From Neurospora crassa OR74A (taxonomy: Eukaryota; Ascomycota; Sordariomycetes; Sordariales; Sordariaceae): a DNA stretch of 64,000 bases. The stretch covers positions 7,357,917 through 7,421,916 of the forward strand of contig NC_026501.1 in the NCBI RefSeq assembly GCF_000182925.2. The letters run 5' to 3'. The translations under genes were made by a program, and so were the position numbers. Below the pieces are notes generated by a model. It was not told the origin of the DNA. It saw only the letters and a list, made by a program, of their open reading frames with translations, and ran no database searches. Numbering within the stretch: position 1 is the stretch's first letter; every line of letters begins with the position of its first letter. This document shows positions 11,481 through 21,791 of the stretch, piece after piece.

Positions 11481-13596
11481 ACTACGCGATGCTCAGCCCC
11501 TCTCTTCACTTCACTTCAACGATATCCCTACCGTCAGAGACGTTGGCCTTGGTGTCTTCGACGAAAGGCATTCTTTTACCACAAGTTAAGACGATATACT
11601 ATACAACGTGATGATACTATGGGCGTAAAAGTCTCGAAAAGTCTGGAAGTGTTCGGCGTGGAGTGAAGATTAAGGGAAATCCTCGTGGAACCTGGAGGGG
11701 AAGTTTGACCTGAAGGGGAGACGAAGCTGCGACAGATGTTGGGCATTCACCAGGTTGACAAGATATCACTGTTGGACCGAATGGCATCAACTTTCCTCCT
11801 AAGTATGCCTTCACATCCAACAGCACGTCGTATAACTACCTATAGAGCGGTATGGTTCCTGTTAGCTCGCGGAGATTTGCTCGACATGTGCTGCGCAATA
11901 CACAGAGTGGAGGATTAATGAACAGACTTGCGTTGGCGTTCGAGGAATGGACAAGTGGCGATATAAAGATATTAGGGAACAGTCACGAAATTACAAAGTT
12001 GCGATGTGATGAACAAAGTGATTGCAACGACCTCGATGAATCTGGCCAAAAAAAAAAAAAACACGTCCTTTTTAGAAGCTCATTATCTGATTGTGCCGCA
12101 TTCTCCCAAGTGACATATTGCCCTAGTTCACGACATGTGCCAAAGCTGAACTAGGGTGCTTATCTACCTCTAGGTGCTGGACGTTAGCCGACAATAGGTA
12201 AATTCCAATAATGAGAAAAACACCGACTCTCGCCAATGAGGATAACCCCAATCTCAATCCTCCTCCCCACCCCTCCTTTTCCTCTCAGATCATCAACCTC
12301 CCTCCCTCTTTCCCTCCTCACCGTCAGCAACACCCAACAACCAGACAACAACCCCCGTTGACTTGATGAATGACGAAAGGTTTGGAAACTAGGTGGGTGT
12401 CACCTAGTATAGCGGACAACATGCTTGCTGGGGATTAAGCCCCTAGTCGCAGACTGGAGTCAGAGGACTGACTGACTAGGTGGTGGCGGAGGAGTGGTGC
12501 CCTAACACGCACACACACGCGCTCTTGCGCTCGCTTGCTAGATGAAGTGGCCATCGATTGAAGCGGACTTGTTGCATTTGGCCGCAAAGTTAGGTATGTA
12601 AGGTAGCTACATACTTGGCACGAAGTCTGAGTCGGAATCGGGCAAGAACTGAACGAAGCTCGCCAGCCTGTTCGGGGGAGGTGTCTTCTTCAGGCTAGCC
12701 AAGATACGTAGGTACCTACCTACTGCGGAAGGTGCAAGTATTTATAGGGATCACGGGCCAGTTCGTGGATAGTTAGATGGCGCTTGCAAGAGGGATATGA
12801 GATGTGACGACGTTCATGCCGTTGCTGGGCCGCTACGAGGTTTGTTGGACGGACTTGGGGGAGCACGTAGGCATGGTGGACTATAATGGTGATGAGCACT
12901 GGGATGAATGTGAATGAGGGTATATGGAATTGGAGGTGGATGGTGCCGATAATGGAGGATAGAGGTATATTTGTTTCAAGGGTGAAAGCTGCATGGAGGT
13001 ATTGTTGTAAAATGATAGATCATGATGATTTCCATGTCTCCAGAACAAGGCTGTCTCTAGACATAGTACGCCCGTCGGAAATGTCTGGATGGGTGGAAAA
13101 CACGGAGAAGTTGATGGTGAGTTGTAATTCGCTGAAGCTTGTAGCGGTTGGGGTTCTGTGCAATGAGAATACATATACCAGCAACCCAAGATCTCGACTC
13201 TGGCTGTCCGTACTTGTCTATGGGTTCTTCATGCCAACCGAGCTATTTTGCCCATTGCCGCTCCCGCCAGGTCCAACATGTTTCATGCATCCAGCCTTCT
13301 GTGATACCACCCGAATCACCGTCGAAACAGTCTCCTCTATCCAGTCTATCCGAAATTGGTGGGATGAAAACTGGCGGGACAGGAACATAGCGACATAGTA
13401 TCAGATTACGGCATGGCTTGTGATCCTCCGAGTTCGATAGCCGCGAAACAGCGATGTTAGCGAGCCATCACTCTGCCCATAGGGTTACTCGATTAGGTTC
13501 ATCCCAAGAACGTAGTGTATTTCAAGCATACTTCTCCAGCAAAAAGAAAGTGCGTGCCCTTTAGCACCCCGATCATAGGCCTGAGCATCTTCCTCA
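11481..13596. other. Intergenic region, no gene supported
   Basis: About 2.1 kb. It contains an A tract near 12049-12060, a CT-rich stretch near 12255-12330, a short CA repeat near 12510 and a CCTA/TAGG inverted cluster at about 12707-12724. An open frame at 12886-13398 begins with ATG and spans 170 codons, but it has unlikely composition and no domain, and is not called as a gene. Confidence 0.45.
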
Positions 13597-15315
13597 TCAC
13601 CTTGGGAATGTCTTCTGGTACTGCTCCAGCTTCGAATCGAACGAGGTGAAACTGCTACTCTTCTCCCCGTTCCCATTCTTCTGTGTCTTGGCGACAGGCT
13701 CTTCCGTCACCAAAAGCTCATCACCGTCATCCGAATCACTTTCCGGTGTCACAGCTGCAGCTTCTGGCTGTAGTTCGTCGATATCGCCTTCAAATGCTTC
13801 GGCAACACTCGAGTACTGGGGCTGCGAGAGATACGACAGCATGGACCGCTGTGTTTTCTTGGGGGCTTTTAGCATCCCGCTTTCCTTCTTTTTCAGGTAT
13901 GTCTTGATGAGGCCCTGGTCATCAATGTTGTCCTCAGGTTCCCATGTCGGGTTCTGGTCAGGGGGCCAGTTGCCTTCCCAGAGAACCAGATACTTGTGAA
14001 CCTTGACGCCGTGTTCGGTTACCCATTGGTCGTCGAGTAGTTCCTTGACTACCCAGGAATCAGTGGGCTCTTCAATGTGAGACTTCTTGCGCTTTCTGCT
14101 CGGTTTCGGTTGCTCGTCTTTTCGACGCTTCCTTGCGCTGGAAGATTCAACCTGCTTGGATAGAGAGTCAGAAGTGACTATCGGTCTAGAGACTGCAATG
14201 GGAGCCGCAAGAGGCGTGAAAGAAATCGGCGCAATTTGTGTTGGGTGTGTAAAAGGAAGTACTGCTGCTTTAGGAACCGCTTTGAACTGACGTGTGCTGT
14301 TGTCTCTAGACGGAGAAGCTCGCGCAATGGCCTCCGCATTTAATCCTCCAAAGCCACGCGAATGACCTACCCCATTCTGGCCTGCCCCTTTCTGGCCTGC
14401 CCCTTTCTGGCCGCCGTGTCCACTGACCGAGATTCTTCCTGTCTCAATGCTGCGGGCAAACATTGGATGAATTCTCCCTGGGGTGGAAACAACACTCGAT
14501 GACGGACGCGAGGCAAGGTTGCTCGAGACACTTGGGTTTGTTGCTGATGGTTTGGATGGCCCAGCCACAGGCTGTTGCGCGGACGACCCTGAGCTATTAG
14601 CTCGCGAATAAGATGTAGTCTTTGGACCTAGATCGGCCGACAGAGGATCAGTGGAATCGTAGCCCTCCAAGTCCGTGCCGCTATCCTCTACCTCGCTGGG
14701 AACCGGTGACTGGTTTTGTAGTTGGAGATGGATCGCCGCTTCGTCGGAATCATCAAACCTGGGGATCTCGGCCCGCTTCCGCTTTTGTGGAGTAGCTAAC
14801 GAGGGGCCGGCAACAGCCTCCTGCTTGGCCAACAGGACGTCCCCCTCTTGCAACGATATGACAGGCTCCGCGGGTGCGTCAAGCGCTGGCTCGTTCAAGC
14901 GGGCCTTTGGAGGGCGACCAGGCTTCTTCTTAGCAGGAGCTTGCTCCTGGTTCTTGCGCCTTTGCTCAGCTTCCACAGCCTTATCCGCTTCCTTAATTTG
15001 GAGAGCATCGTACTCCCATTCCTCCAACTCGCGCGGGGATACGTAGTCGAGGACTTCGTCGCATGGGACCAGAAGCCTAGCAGCCGGGATGTCGGTAAAT
15101 CCAATGTGGTAAAAGATACGCCGTCGAGAGTCTGGCTTCGTGTCCTTGAGCACAGGCAGGACAAACTGGTCAATGATGTATGCGGTCGAATCTCGAGGCG
15201 GCGCGAGAGTAATGGGAGGCGGCGGTGGACCCGAGCCACGGGTGTACTTTTTGATGGAAGGGAGAGGTATTTCGATAGTCGTCTTGGGACGGCCGCTGAC
15301 AGGCTTGCCGGCCAT
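13597..15315 (-). CDS. cdp-2: Chromodomain protein with AT hook, probable CDP-2
   Basis: Single-exon protein of 572 residues. A chromodomain lies at about 419-478 (DSWVVKELLDDQW, then VHKYLVLWEGNWPPDQNPTWEPEDNI), with the aromatic residues expected for binding methylated histone lysine. An AT-hook-like GRP core sits in KKKPGRPPKARL (129-140). Between them is a long S/P/Q-rich linker with basic clusters (ARKRRK, PSRKRKKSH), and a short QKGAGQ repeat is encoded by an 18-bp tandem duplication near 14375-14410. Architecture and map position relative to csr-1 fit N. crassa CDP-2, a subunit of the HCHC complex (HP1, CDP-2, HDA-1, CHAP) that deacetylates histones at heterochromatin. The domain calls are seen directly; the CDP-2 identity rests on memory of gene order. 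The gene is divergent from pam17. Confidence 0.8.
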   Translation of the reverse strand: MAGKPVSGRPKTTIEIPLPSIKKYTRGSGPPPPPITLAPPRDSTAYIIDQFVLPVLKDTKPDSRRRIFYHIGFTDIPAARLLVPCDEVLDYVSPRELEEWEYDALQIKEADKAVEAEQRRKNQEQAPAKKKPGRPPKARLNEPALDAPAEPVISLQEGDVLLAKQEAVAGPSLATPQKRKRAEIPRFDDSDEAAIHLQLQNQSPVPSEVEDSGTDLEGYDSTDPLSADLGPKTTSYSRANSSGSSAQQPVAGPSKPSATNPSVSSNLASRPSSSVVSTPGRIHPMFARSIETGRISVSGHGGQKGAGQKGAGQNGVGHSRGFGGLNAEAIARASPSRDNSTRQFKAVPKAAVLPFTHPTQIAPISFTPLAAPIAVSRPIVTSDSLSKQVESSSARKRRKDEQPKPSRKRKKSHIEEPTDSWVVKELLDDQWVTEHGVKVHKYLVLWEGNWPPDQNPTWEPEDNIDDQGLIKTYLKKKESGMLKAPKKTQRSMLSYLSQPQYSSVAEAFEGDIDELQPEAAAVTPESDSDDGDELLVTEEPVAKTQKNGNGEKSSSFTSFDSKLEQYQKTFPR

Positions 15316-16451
15316 TGCGCAGTTTAGGAAGATGGTATGTGGAACTGAATGGTTGGGAGTCCGTGGTTAGAGGTAGGTTCAAGTGGGCGTGTGCGACGCG
15401 CCCCGCGAGGTTGGCCCGCGCAGCTGTGGAGGAAGGGGCCGAAGGCGAGACTTGTCGCGTGAGGGCAGAAAGATGACCGCCGGTATTTCCTCGAGATGCG
15501 CCATTGGGACACTGACGGTTTACTTGCAAAGTGCGCCTCGACAAAGCTTGCCGGTCGCCATGTCGTGATGTGTTTCGGGTGATGATTGCTTCCACGTTGA
15601 TTGTTAGGTAAGTTGGCGTTGCGCTGCTAATCCATCGCGTTGATCGTTAGGTTTATATTGGGCGCCAAGGCCGGATTATGTCAGGTTATTGCGCTATACG
15701 TATTTAATTTCATGATGCCAAGAACGTTGTATTAATCTTATACATAACTAGCTAGGCAATAATCAGAGATTTAGCTTGAGTTTATAATCAATTTTGTAAA
15801 ATTTATCATCAAATAGATATTATTTTAATCATTCTAACTACCAAGTAAGAAATGTTGAATTAATTTACATATCTCTTTTTTTTTCCTTTGATTTTCTTTT
15901 CATTTCTAGGTAATATTGCAGCCCGAAGTGACGACCTTGGAGTTATCTTCGACAGGTGATGGACCATTGGGTGTTGAGCAGTTGACCAACAATCACATCG
16001 CAGTCCTTGCCCCCCTGACCAAACTTGTCACAAGACATCAACCGGGAGTTCACAAGGGAAGTTCCCTTGGCGATGGCTCCTACCTCTATCTTATCTTTGT
16101 CTGGGGTAGTACCAGGTTCCACGGGCAACATAGAGGTACCTAGAGGTACCCCAGACGGGGGCTGCTGCACAGCAAGTCCCAGTACGTACCTACAGGTAGC
16201 TGCAGCAGTTCACAGCCGCTAAAAGCAGCCCACTGGCACTTGCATCACAGCGAACTTTGTCGAAAGACCGTGCCTCGTCCATCCATCCCCACCCCACCAA
16301 ATTACGCACTTCGATCCATTGTTCAACCGGGAGCTCTCAACTCTGCCTACGCCAAGCTTCGAAACCGAGACAACTCTCACCCTGACGACGACGACGACTT
16401 GACCGGTTCTTCTGTCGACACACACACATCACATACACATACACATACACA
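15316..16451. other. Divergent promoter region containing an AT-rich island
   Basis: This lies between the starts of the chromodomain gene and pam17. About 15650-15905 is strongly AT-rich (roughly 68-87 percent AT per 60-bp line) in otherwise GC-balanced DNA. The right part contains a duplicated tagaggtacc motif (about 16131-16150), a gac repeat and a CA-rich leader directly before the pam17 ATG. No gene is seen. Confidence 0.5.
15650..15905. repeat. AT-rich island, possible RIP relic
   Basis: This block of about 250 bp is depleted in G and C, with sharp borders, and reads as TA-rich, non-coding sequence. In Neurospora, short AT-rich islands are typical remnants of repeated DNA mutated by RIP and are often heterochromatic. 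No element family can be recognised from it, so the origin is inferred from composition only. Confidence 0.4.
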
Positions 16452-17365
16452 ATGCTTAGCTCAACAGCAACAACGATGCTCCGCGCGGGCGTCAGCCGGT
16501 CCTCCGGCGCCCTCCAGCCCATGCTCCTCCGCAGCGCCGCCTGCCCCTGCTCGCCCTTCTCCATGAACACCAAGCTTTCACAACCAACCTCTGTGCGCCC
16601 TCTCTCGACGTCACCTTCTGCCCTCGTCCTCCGTTTCCGCGCCCAACAACAAGCCCAGCTGGCCCAACAGCAGCTTCGTAGGGCTTCTTCTTCTTCCTCC
16701 TCCTCCTCCTCCAGCACCCGCCCGCGCTCCGATGCCGAGCTCGACGCCAACGCCGCCGAAGCCGCCGCCGCGGCGCAATCAGCCGCCCATGCCGGGGAGC
16801 CCGTGCTGGACTGGAACACCTTTTTCAAGCTGCGCAAGACCAGGCGGAGGGTGCAGCTGGCCTTTAGTGTGATCATGACGCTGATCACGTCGGGGGCCGG
16901 AGGCGCGGTTCTGAGCACGGGTGTGGCCGACGCCATGGTGGCGCAGGTGCCGCTCGAGCCCATGTTTGCAGTCGGCCTGATGACGGCCAGCTTCGGTGCG
17001 CTGGGGTGGCTGATGGGGCCTGCCATGGGCGGCATGGTGTTCAACGCGCTGAAGAGCAAGTACAGAGGTCAGATGGAGATCAAGGAGGGCCAGTTCTTTG
17101 CGAGGATCAAGAAGCACCGTGTTGATCCTAGCGCTAGCTCTATGGGTAACCCTGGTAGGTTTTTTTTATCTTTTTGCTTTTAGTCTCAGGTTGAAGCAGA
17201 GGGGAAAGACTGCGCATAAAATGGAAAAGTACGAACCAATTGGGCTAACATGACTGGAACCTAGTTCCCGATTTCTACGGCGAGAAGATCTCCAGCGTTG
17301 CTGGCTACAGACAATGGCTCAAGGACCAGAGGGCCTTCAACAAGAAGCGCACTACCTTTGTTTGA
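16452..17365 (+). CDS. pam17: PAM17, presequence translocase-associated motor subunit
   Basis: Two exons: 16452-17154 and 17265-17365 (phase-1 join, branch gctaac), giving 267 residues. The Pam17 family scaffolds the Tim44/Hsp70 import motor at the inner mitochondrial membrane. The N-terminal 70 residues are rich in S, R and A with almost no acids, as in a cleavable mitochondrial presequence. A poly-serine run and an acidic/alanine linker follow. The conserved core starts at LDWNTFFKLRKTRRR. Two transmembrane segments follow (VQLAFSVIMTLITSGAGGAV; LMTASFGALGWLMGPAMGG), then the conserved NPVPDFYGEKISSVAGYR region completed by exon 2. The usual family length is slightly over 200 residues; the surplus is the presequence and linker. 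The assignment is strong on sequence and topology. Confidence 0.9.
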
Positions 17366-17704
17366 GCGTATCGATCGGGCAATAGTGAAAATGAGTTGTG
17401 CTTAACATCTGGGAAGCAGCTAGGGATGAAAAGGAATGACATGATGACTTGATGTCAGGTCGCGTGGTATGCACGAGGATAGATACCGCAGGGGCATTCG
17501 TCCGGGACATGAGGACTGATTAGGTCTATGTCACCACAGAACCATTTTCTTCCGTGCTTGGTCTCCCCCACAGACATGGAGATTTGTGTTCAATATATAA
17601 ATATGTAAATATATATTTGGTATCTCTTGGTCGTCGCGAAGGACCTCGCCGCCGAAGACTTGTATCCTGGACTCCATCTCGTCAAAAGACAGGACACACT
17701 GTGG
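17366..17704. other. Convergent intergenic region between pam17 and uba4
   Basis: 339 bp between facing stop codons, expected to hold both 3' untranslated regions. A TA-rich patch near 17596-17620 may serve as a polyadenylation region. No gene is seen. Confidence 0.4.
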
Positions 17705-19271
17705 TTATAGATACGGGAAACTTGGATCAACCTGCTCCTTCCAAGCCTTCATTCCCCCGGCAATATCCACAATCTTCCTGCTCCCTCCATTATCAAGCCC
17801 CATCTCCTTCAACTTTTCCACCGCCTCCTGCGAGTCCAGCCCTCTTCTACAGACCACGTATATGGGAATGTCCTTGTCTCCATGTCCGTCGCGGACCTGG
17901 ATTTCTGGCGGTAGAATATCTCCTACCTTGGGAGTCTCCCCGCTCCGTTTCAACTGTGCAGCCTTGCTCAATAACTTACCAAATGGCAGATTAACTGCCC
18001 CCTCGATGCTCCCAAAGCTAAAATGTTCCTTCTCCCTCGTATCCAGCACCACATACTTCTTTCCTTTCCCATTGCCGTCCTTTCCTTGTACCCTTTCCAC
18101 AAACTCCCTTGGCGTGATCCTCTCCTCCTCTGACAACACCCCCTTTTCCGGCCCGCCACCACCCAACCCACAAAAAAAATCATAATTCGGCTCTCCATTC
18201 TTCACCCCCTCCAGCGTCAACCTTTGCTTGCTTCCCTCGCCACAAGCGAAGCAGTTCTTCTTTCTCGGCGCCATCTTCAAAGCACGGAAAGTGAAGGGCG
18301 ACAGGAAAGAAGTCAGCGAGTACGAGTACAGCAGCAACGTAGGTTCCACCACGGGCGCGGCCCGCGGCACCCCTTGAGCTGGCGGAGAGGTAGTAGTAGT
18401 AGTAGTAGTAGGAATGTGAAGCGCAGAAGCCAGAATCTTGATGGCCTCCCCCGCCTGCGCCACGCCCATCAGTCCTACCACGGGACCCAAGATGCCCGCT
18501 TCGCCGCACGAGAGCTGGGCGTTGGCTGGTGGCGGTTTCTTGAAGCAGCACCGGTAGCAAGGCGGGTAAGGACCGCCATCGAGTTGACCCTGCGGCGTAG
18601 GCGGGCAGTTGAGGACAATGATTTGCCCCGAGGTTTGCACGGAAGCGGCCGAGACAAGCGGTTTGCAGAGGAGCACGCAGACGTCGGAGATCAGGTAGCG
18701 GGTGGCGGGGTTGTCGGTGCAGTCGAGGATGAGGTCGTATTGTGAGATCAGATCGGCGGCGTTGAGTGGGGTGATGTGAGTGGTGTGAGCGACGTAGGTG
18801 GGGAGTGGGTTGAGGCCGCGAAGGTGGGTGATGAGGGACGAGACTTTGGACTGCCCGATGCGAGAGGTGGAGTGGCCGACTTGTCGGTGCAGATTGGAAC
18901 GCTCGACGGTGTCGCCGTCGGCGATGCCGATAGTGCCGATGCCGGCGCCGGCAATGTATTGCGCGGCGGGACAGCCGAGGCCGCCGGCGCCGATGATGAG
19001 GACTTTGGCGTTGATAAGACGAAGTTGGGCTGGGGACAGAAAGGGTGGGGGTGTTGGTCAGATGTGGTTTGTTTACTTTGGTTCAGGGGTAACGAACGGT
19101 AGGCCGAAAAGTAACGTTAGGGATGAGGTGCTTACCTTCTTTTCCCATTCCAGGTACAATCATCTGGCGGGAGTATCTATCGAGCTCGTCTTCTGTAAGA
19201 GGCCGGCTCGTGTCCCGAGGGACAGAGCTGATTGAGCCATTTTGGTCTGAGCTGGCACCGCCGTTCTGCAT
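17705..19271 (-). CDS. uba4: UBA4, E1-like adenylyltransferase/sulfurtransferase
   Basis: Two exons on the minus strand: 19271-19136 and 19029-17705 (106-bp intron with gtaagc donor, ctgac branch and cccag acceptor; phase 1), giving 486 residues. Uba4/MOCS3 adenylates and thiocarboxylates Urm1 for tRNA thiolation and protein urmylation, and serves molybdopterin synthase in many fungi. The E1 domain follows an N-terminal ELDRYSRQMIVPGMGKE segment. It carries the nucleotide-binding GAGGLG (59-64), DCTDNPATRYLISD, a CxxC zinc pair in PPCYRCC, and the SCGEAGILGPV segment with the expected catalytic cysteine. The C-terminal rhodanese domain has the active-site loop CRRGLDS (C439) and ends in DPSFPYL. 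Odd feature: the linker contains a run of seven threonines from a (TAG)7 microsatellite. It is divergent from the slx9-like gene. Confidence 0.93.
18391..18411 (-). repeat. Trinucleotide microsatellite coding poly-threonine in UBA4
   Basis: Seven tandem tag units on the + strand, read as threonine codons on the minus strand. They lie in the linker between the E1 and rhodanese domains, where length changes should be tolerated. Confidence 0.8.
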
Positions 19272-19948
19272 CTTGTTGTGTTTGGGGTAAGATGATTTGA
19301 AACGTTGGAGTGCGATACATAAAAAGTTCCCAGTCACCGTGTCAGTGATAGGAAGGTAGGTAGCGAGTGCGGGGCAGCTATCGCGAGTGAGATCAAAGAG
19401 CTTGATTGATTCTGGTTGATTACTTCCTGATTAATAAAATCTCAACATTCTCAGCACTTGGAAACCTAGCATTGAGCTTCTGCCTCTTTGATATATGACC
19501 AAATTCCCTTGTGTATATCATCCATATGCAATCCTAGAGGCATGAAACTGAATGAGCAAAAGGTAGACGAAAAGATGAAATCGTAGGGCTGAATCAACCC
19601 CACTGACCACTGCTGCAGCCCTCCAGTTCAACTTCTTGGCACACAGCTCGGCCCCCTGTAGCGGAGGCGGGCGTAGGCGGTGAGAAATTGGCACGTTCAC
19701 CTCCCTCCGTTATCGATTTCCGGCTCCACTCAAAAGTCAATTCTGCCCATCACTCAATCCTGGGGAAGCAATTGTGGTCAGTCGAGGTACGCGGGCACGT
19801 TGTTCAACTCGATTCAGTCCACATCTTGAACCCTGCCAACATCTGCATCATCGTCTCTTAAAACCAACTTGCACTCGCCCTCCTCACATCATCACATCGT
19901 ATCAGTCCCTCAAGACCAGACAGATACTTCGAATAAACATAAACAGTC
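19272..19948. other. Divergent promoter region of uba4 and the slx9-like gene
   Basis: 677 bp between two divergent start codons. No gene is supported and no distinctive repeat was seen. Shared regulation of the flanking genes is possible but not shown. Confidence 0.4.
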
Positions 19949-20855
19949 ATGGTTCGTCTACTCTCCCCAACAATCAACCGACCAAAGCAACCAAGTCCCC
20001 AACCCATCCCACCTTCCATTCATTCATTCATTCATTCATCCATTCATTCATTCTTCCCAGGGCCCCCCTCCCCCCTTGCGCAACGAAAGACAACCTCCCA
20101 AACTCCTTTTCCCCTCTCTCCTCCCCATTTGGCAACACCAACTACTGTAGGTAGTGTAGTGTAGGCTAACCCACCTTGTGACCACGCCACGTTCACAGGC
20201 CCCAACAGCCCCGACCCCCGGCAAACGCCTCTCGGCCCGCGAAAAAGCCCTGAAGCGCCTCGCCGACCCCCTCCTCCCGCGCAAGCTCCACCGCGAGAAC
20301 AACGTGGTGTCAGACGCCTTCATCGACTCGAAAAAGGACAAGCGCACCATCAAGCACAACGCCTTTGTGTCGCGGATCGCCAAGACCGTTCCCGGTTCAT
20401 CTTCGGGCTCGTCTCGCAAACTCAAGCGGAGGCGTCCCTCGAAAAAGCTGGTGACGACGCTGGAGAGCTTGGGCGATGTGTTGGGTGAAATCAGCAACGA
20501 GATCAGGGAGGACCAAGAGAGCGGCAAGACGATGGATGCGCAGCAGGAAGCGATGGGGAGGGTGAGGCATAAGAGCTTGAAGACACGGCCGGGGGCGTTG
20601 AAGAGGAAGGAAAAGGTGGTTAAGACGGAGATGGATCGGTTTGGGAGGAGTTTGGCGCAGTTGGCGACGGTTAAGGAACCGGCGGCGGCGGTGGCGGCGC
20701 CTGCGATGGAGGTTGAGCAGCAGCAGCCGACACAGACACAGGGGGCACAAGCGACGACACAACAACCGGCGACGACGAATAGGTGGGCGGCGCTGAGGGG
20801 GTTCATCTCTGCTACTATGGAGCAGAACCCTGCTTTCTTGGGCAAGACGGCATGA
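19949..20855 (+). CDS. SLX9-like ribosome biogenesis protein
   Basis: The main exon, 20199-20855, encodes APTAPTPGKRLSAREKALK followed by a conserved block (DSKKDKRTIKHNAFVSRI, then RRPSKKLVTTLESLGDVL). I recognise this as the SLX9 family of small basic nucleolar proteins acting in 18S rRNA processing and 40S export. Two start models are both in phase. In model 1, ATG 19949 alone forms exon 1 and the intron 19952-20198 begins gttcgt, giving M-APTAPT and about 219 residues. In model 2, exon 1 runs 19949-20146 with a gtaggt donor at 20147 and a gctaacc branch (52-bp intron), adding a 65-residue S/P/H-rich stretch over an ATTC microsatellite. Model 1 gives the start usual in the family; model 2 has the better donor and branch site. 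The C-terminus has an AT-rich-in-protein (A, T, Q) tail. Confidence 0.72.
20017..20053 (+). repeat. ATTC tetranucleotide microsatellite
   Basis: About nine near-perfect copies of attc with one interruption (catc). Depending on splicing this lies in an intron or encodes an IHSF-type repeat near the start of the SLX9-like protein. Confidence 0.8.
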
Positions 20856-21791
20856 TCGTGTCGGTCAATGCCCCCTTGTCATTTTGAGATCACCTTGTTG
20901 TTGTTGGGAATTTGGCGGCGTTGGAGAGGCATACATGTACCAATTCTGTATCATTTTTTCGCTTCGATTTTCTACCTAGACTAAACAGTACATATCCATC
21001 TGCTCCTGCTCGTTCCATGCACTTCGAGCAAGACGACATTGCGACCTAAGGAAGAATGTGAGCCATAAAGAGCCATGATTACGAGTATCTCAAGCACAGC
21101 GATCCCTAAAGAAGAAGAAACGAGAGAGGAAGGACCACGTTTGTTAAGCCATATACATACGCCTGATAATAGGCTACAATGCCATAATGCAAAAATTCCC
21201 CGTCCTATGCTAGATATTTCCTATAAAGTTCGGGCGTCATAGCACTCCGGGCTCTCAACCAAGCCACGGGAGAGCTTATCCTTTCGAGTCATAATTTACT
21301 TGGTTTCTTTTTTTTTTCTTTTTTTCTTTTTTCCAATCATGCCTCTCTCCCCCTGGGAATGATTATGCGTGGTGTTGAGTGCTTTACGGCTCGTAGCTTG
21401 AACCCTAACGCCTATTAACGCCTCTCCGTCAGTCTGACGCGGCGCTTTGTGCTGATGACCCCTACAGCGCGGGTGGTCGTCCATCTCGACGCTATGACCA
21501 AGTAAAAAAAAAAAAAAAAAAAAAAAGAAAACTTCTCCCGTTGCACGCAGTGATGCAGGAATATTGCTAGTAGAAGGGGCCCATTGACGGTGCATCCGTT
21601 CCTTGCTCCAGCCTTCTTCCAATGGGGTTGCGCTCTCTCGTTCAAAGGTATCCTAAAACTTTTGATTCTCTGTGCCATTGTGAATGGAAACCTGCTTCAG
21701 AGACAGGCGGGATATCACCTGTCCAACGCACACAATCAACAACAAACAGCCAGCTAGCTTACTCGCATCGCACACTCGCTGACTCGCAGCA
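20856..21791. other. Convergent intergenic region with long poly-A tract
   Basis: 936 bp between facing stop codons. It contains a T-rich patch near 21308-21332 and an uninterrupted run of 23 A at 21504-21526. No gene is supported. Confidence 0.45.
21504..21526. repeat. Poly-A homopolymer, 23 bp
   Basis: An uninterrupted run of A between convergent genes, likely prone to slippage. It shows no other features of a retroposed sequence. Confidence 0.8.

Noticed and set aside
12886-13398. 170-codon plus-strand frame beginning with ATG
   Set aside because: Rich in W, M and C without any domain or exon partner, and overlapped by an equally open minus-strand frame. Treated as chance.
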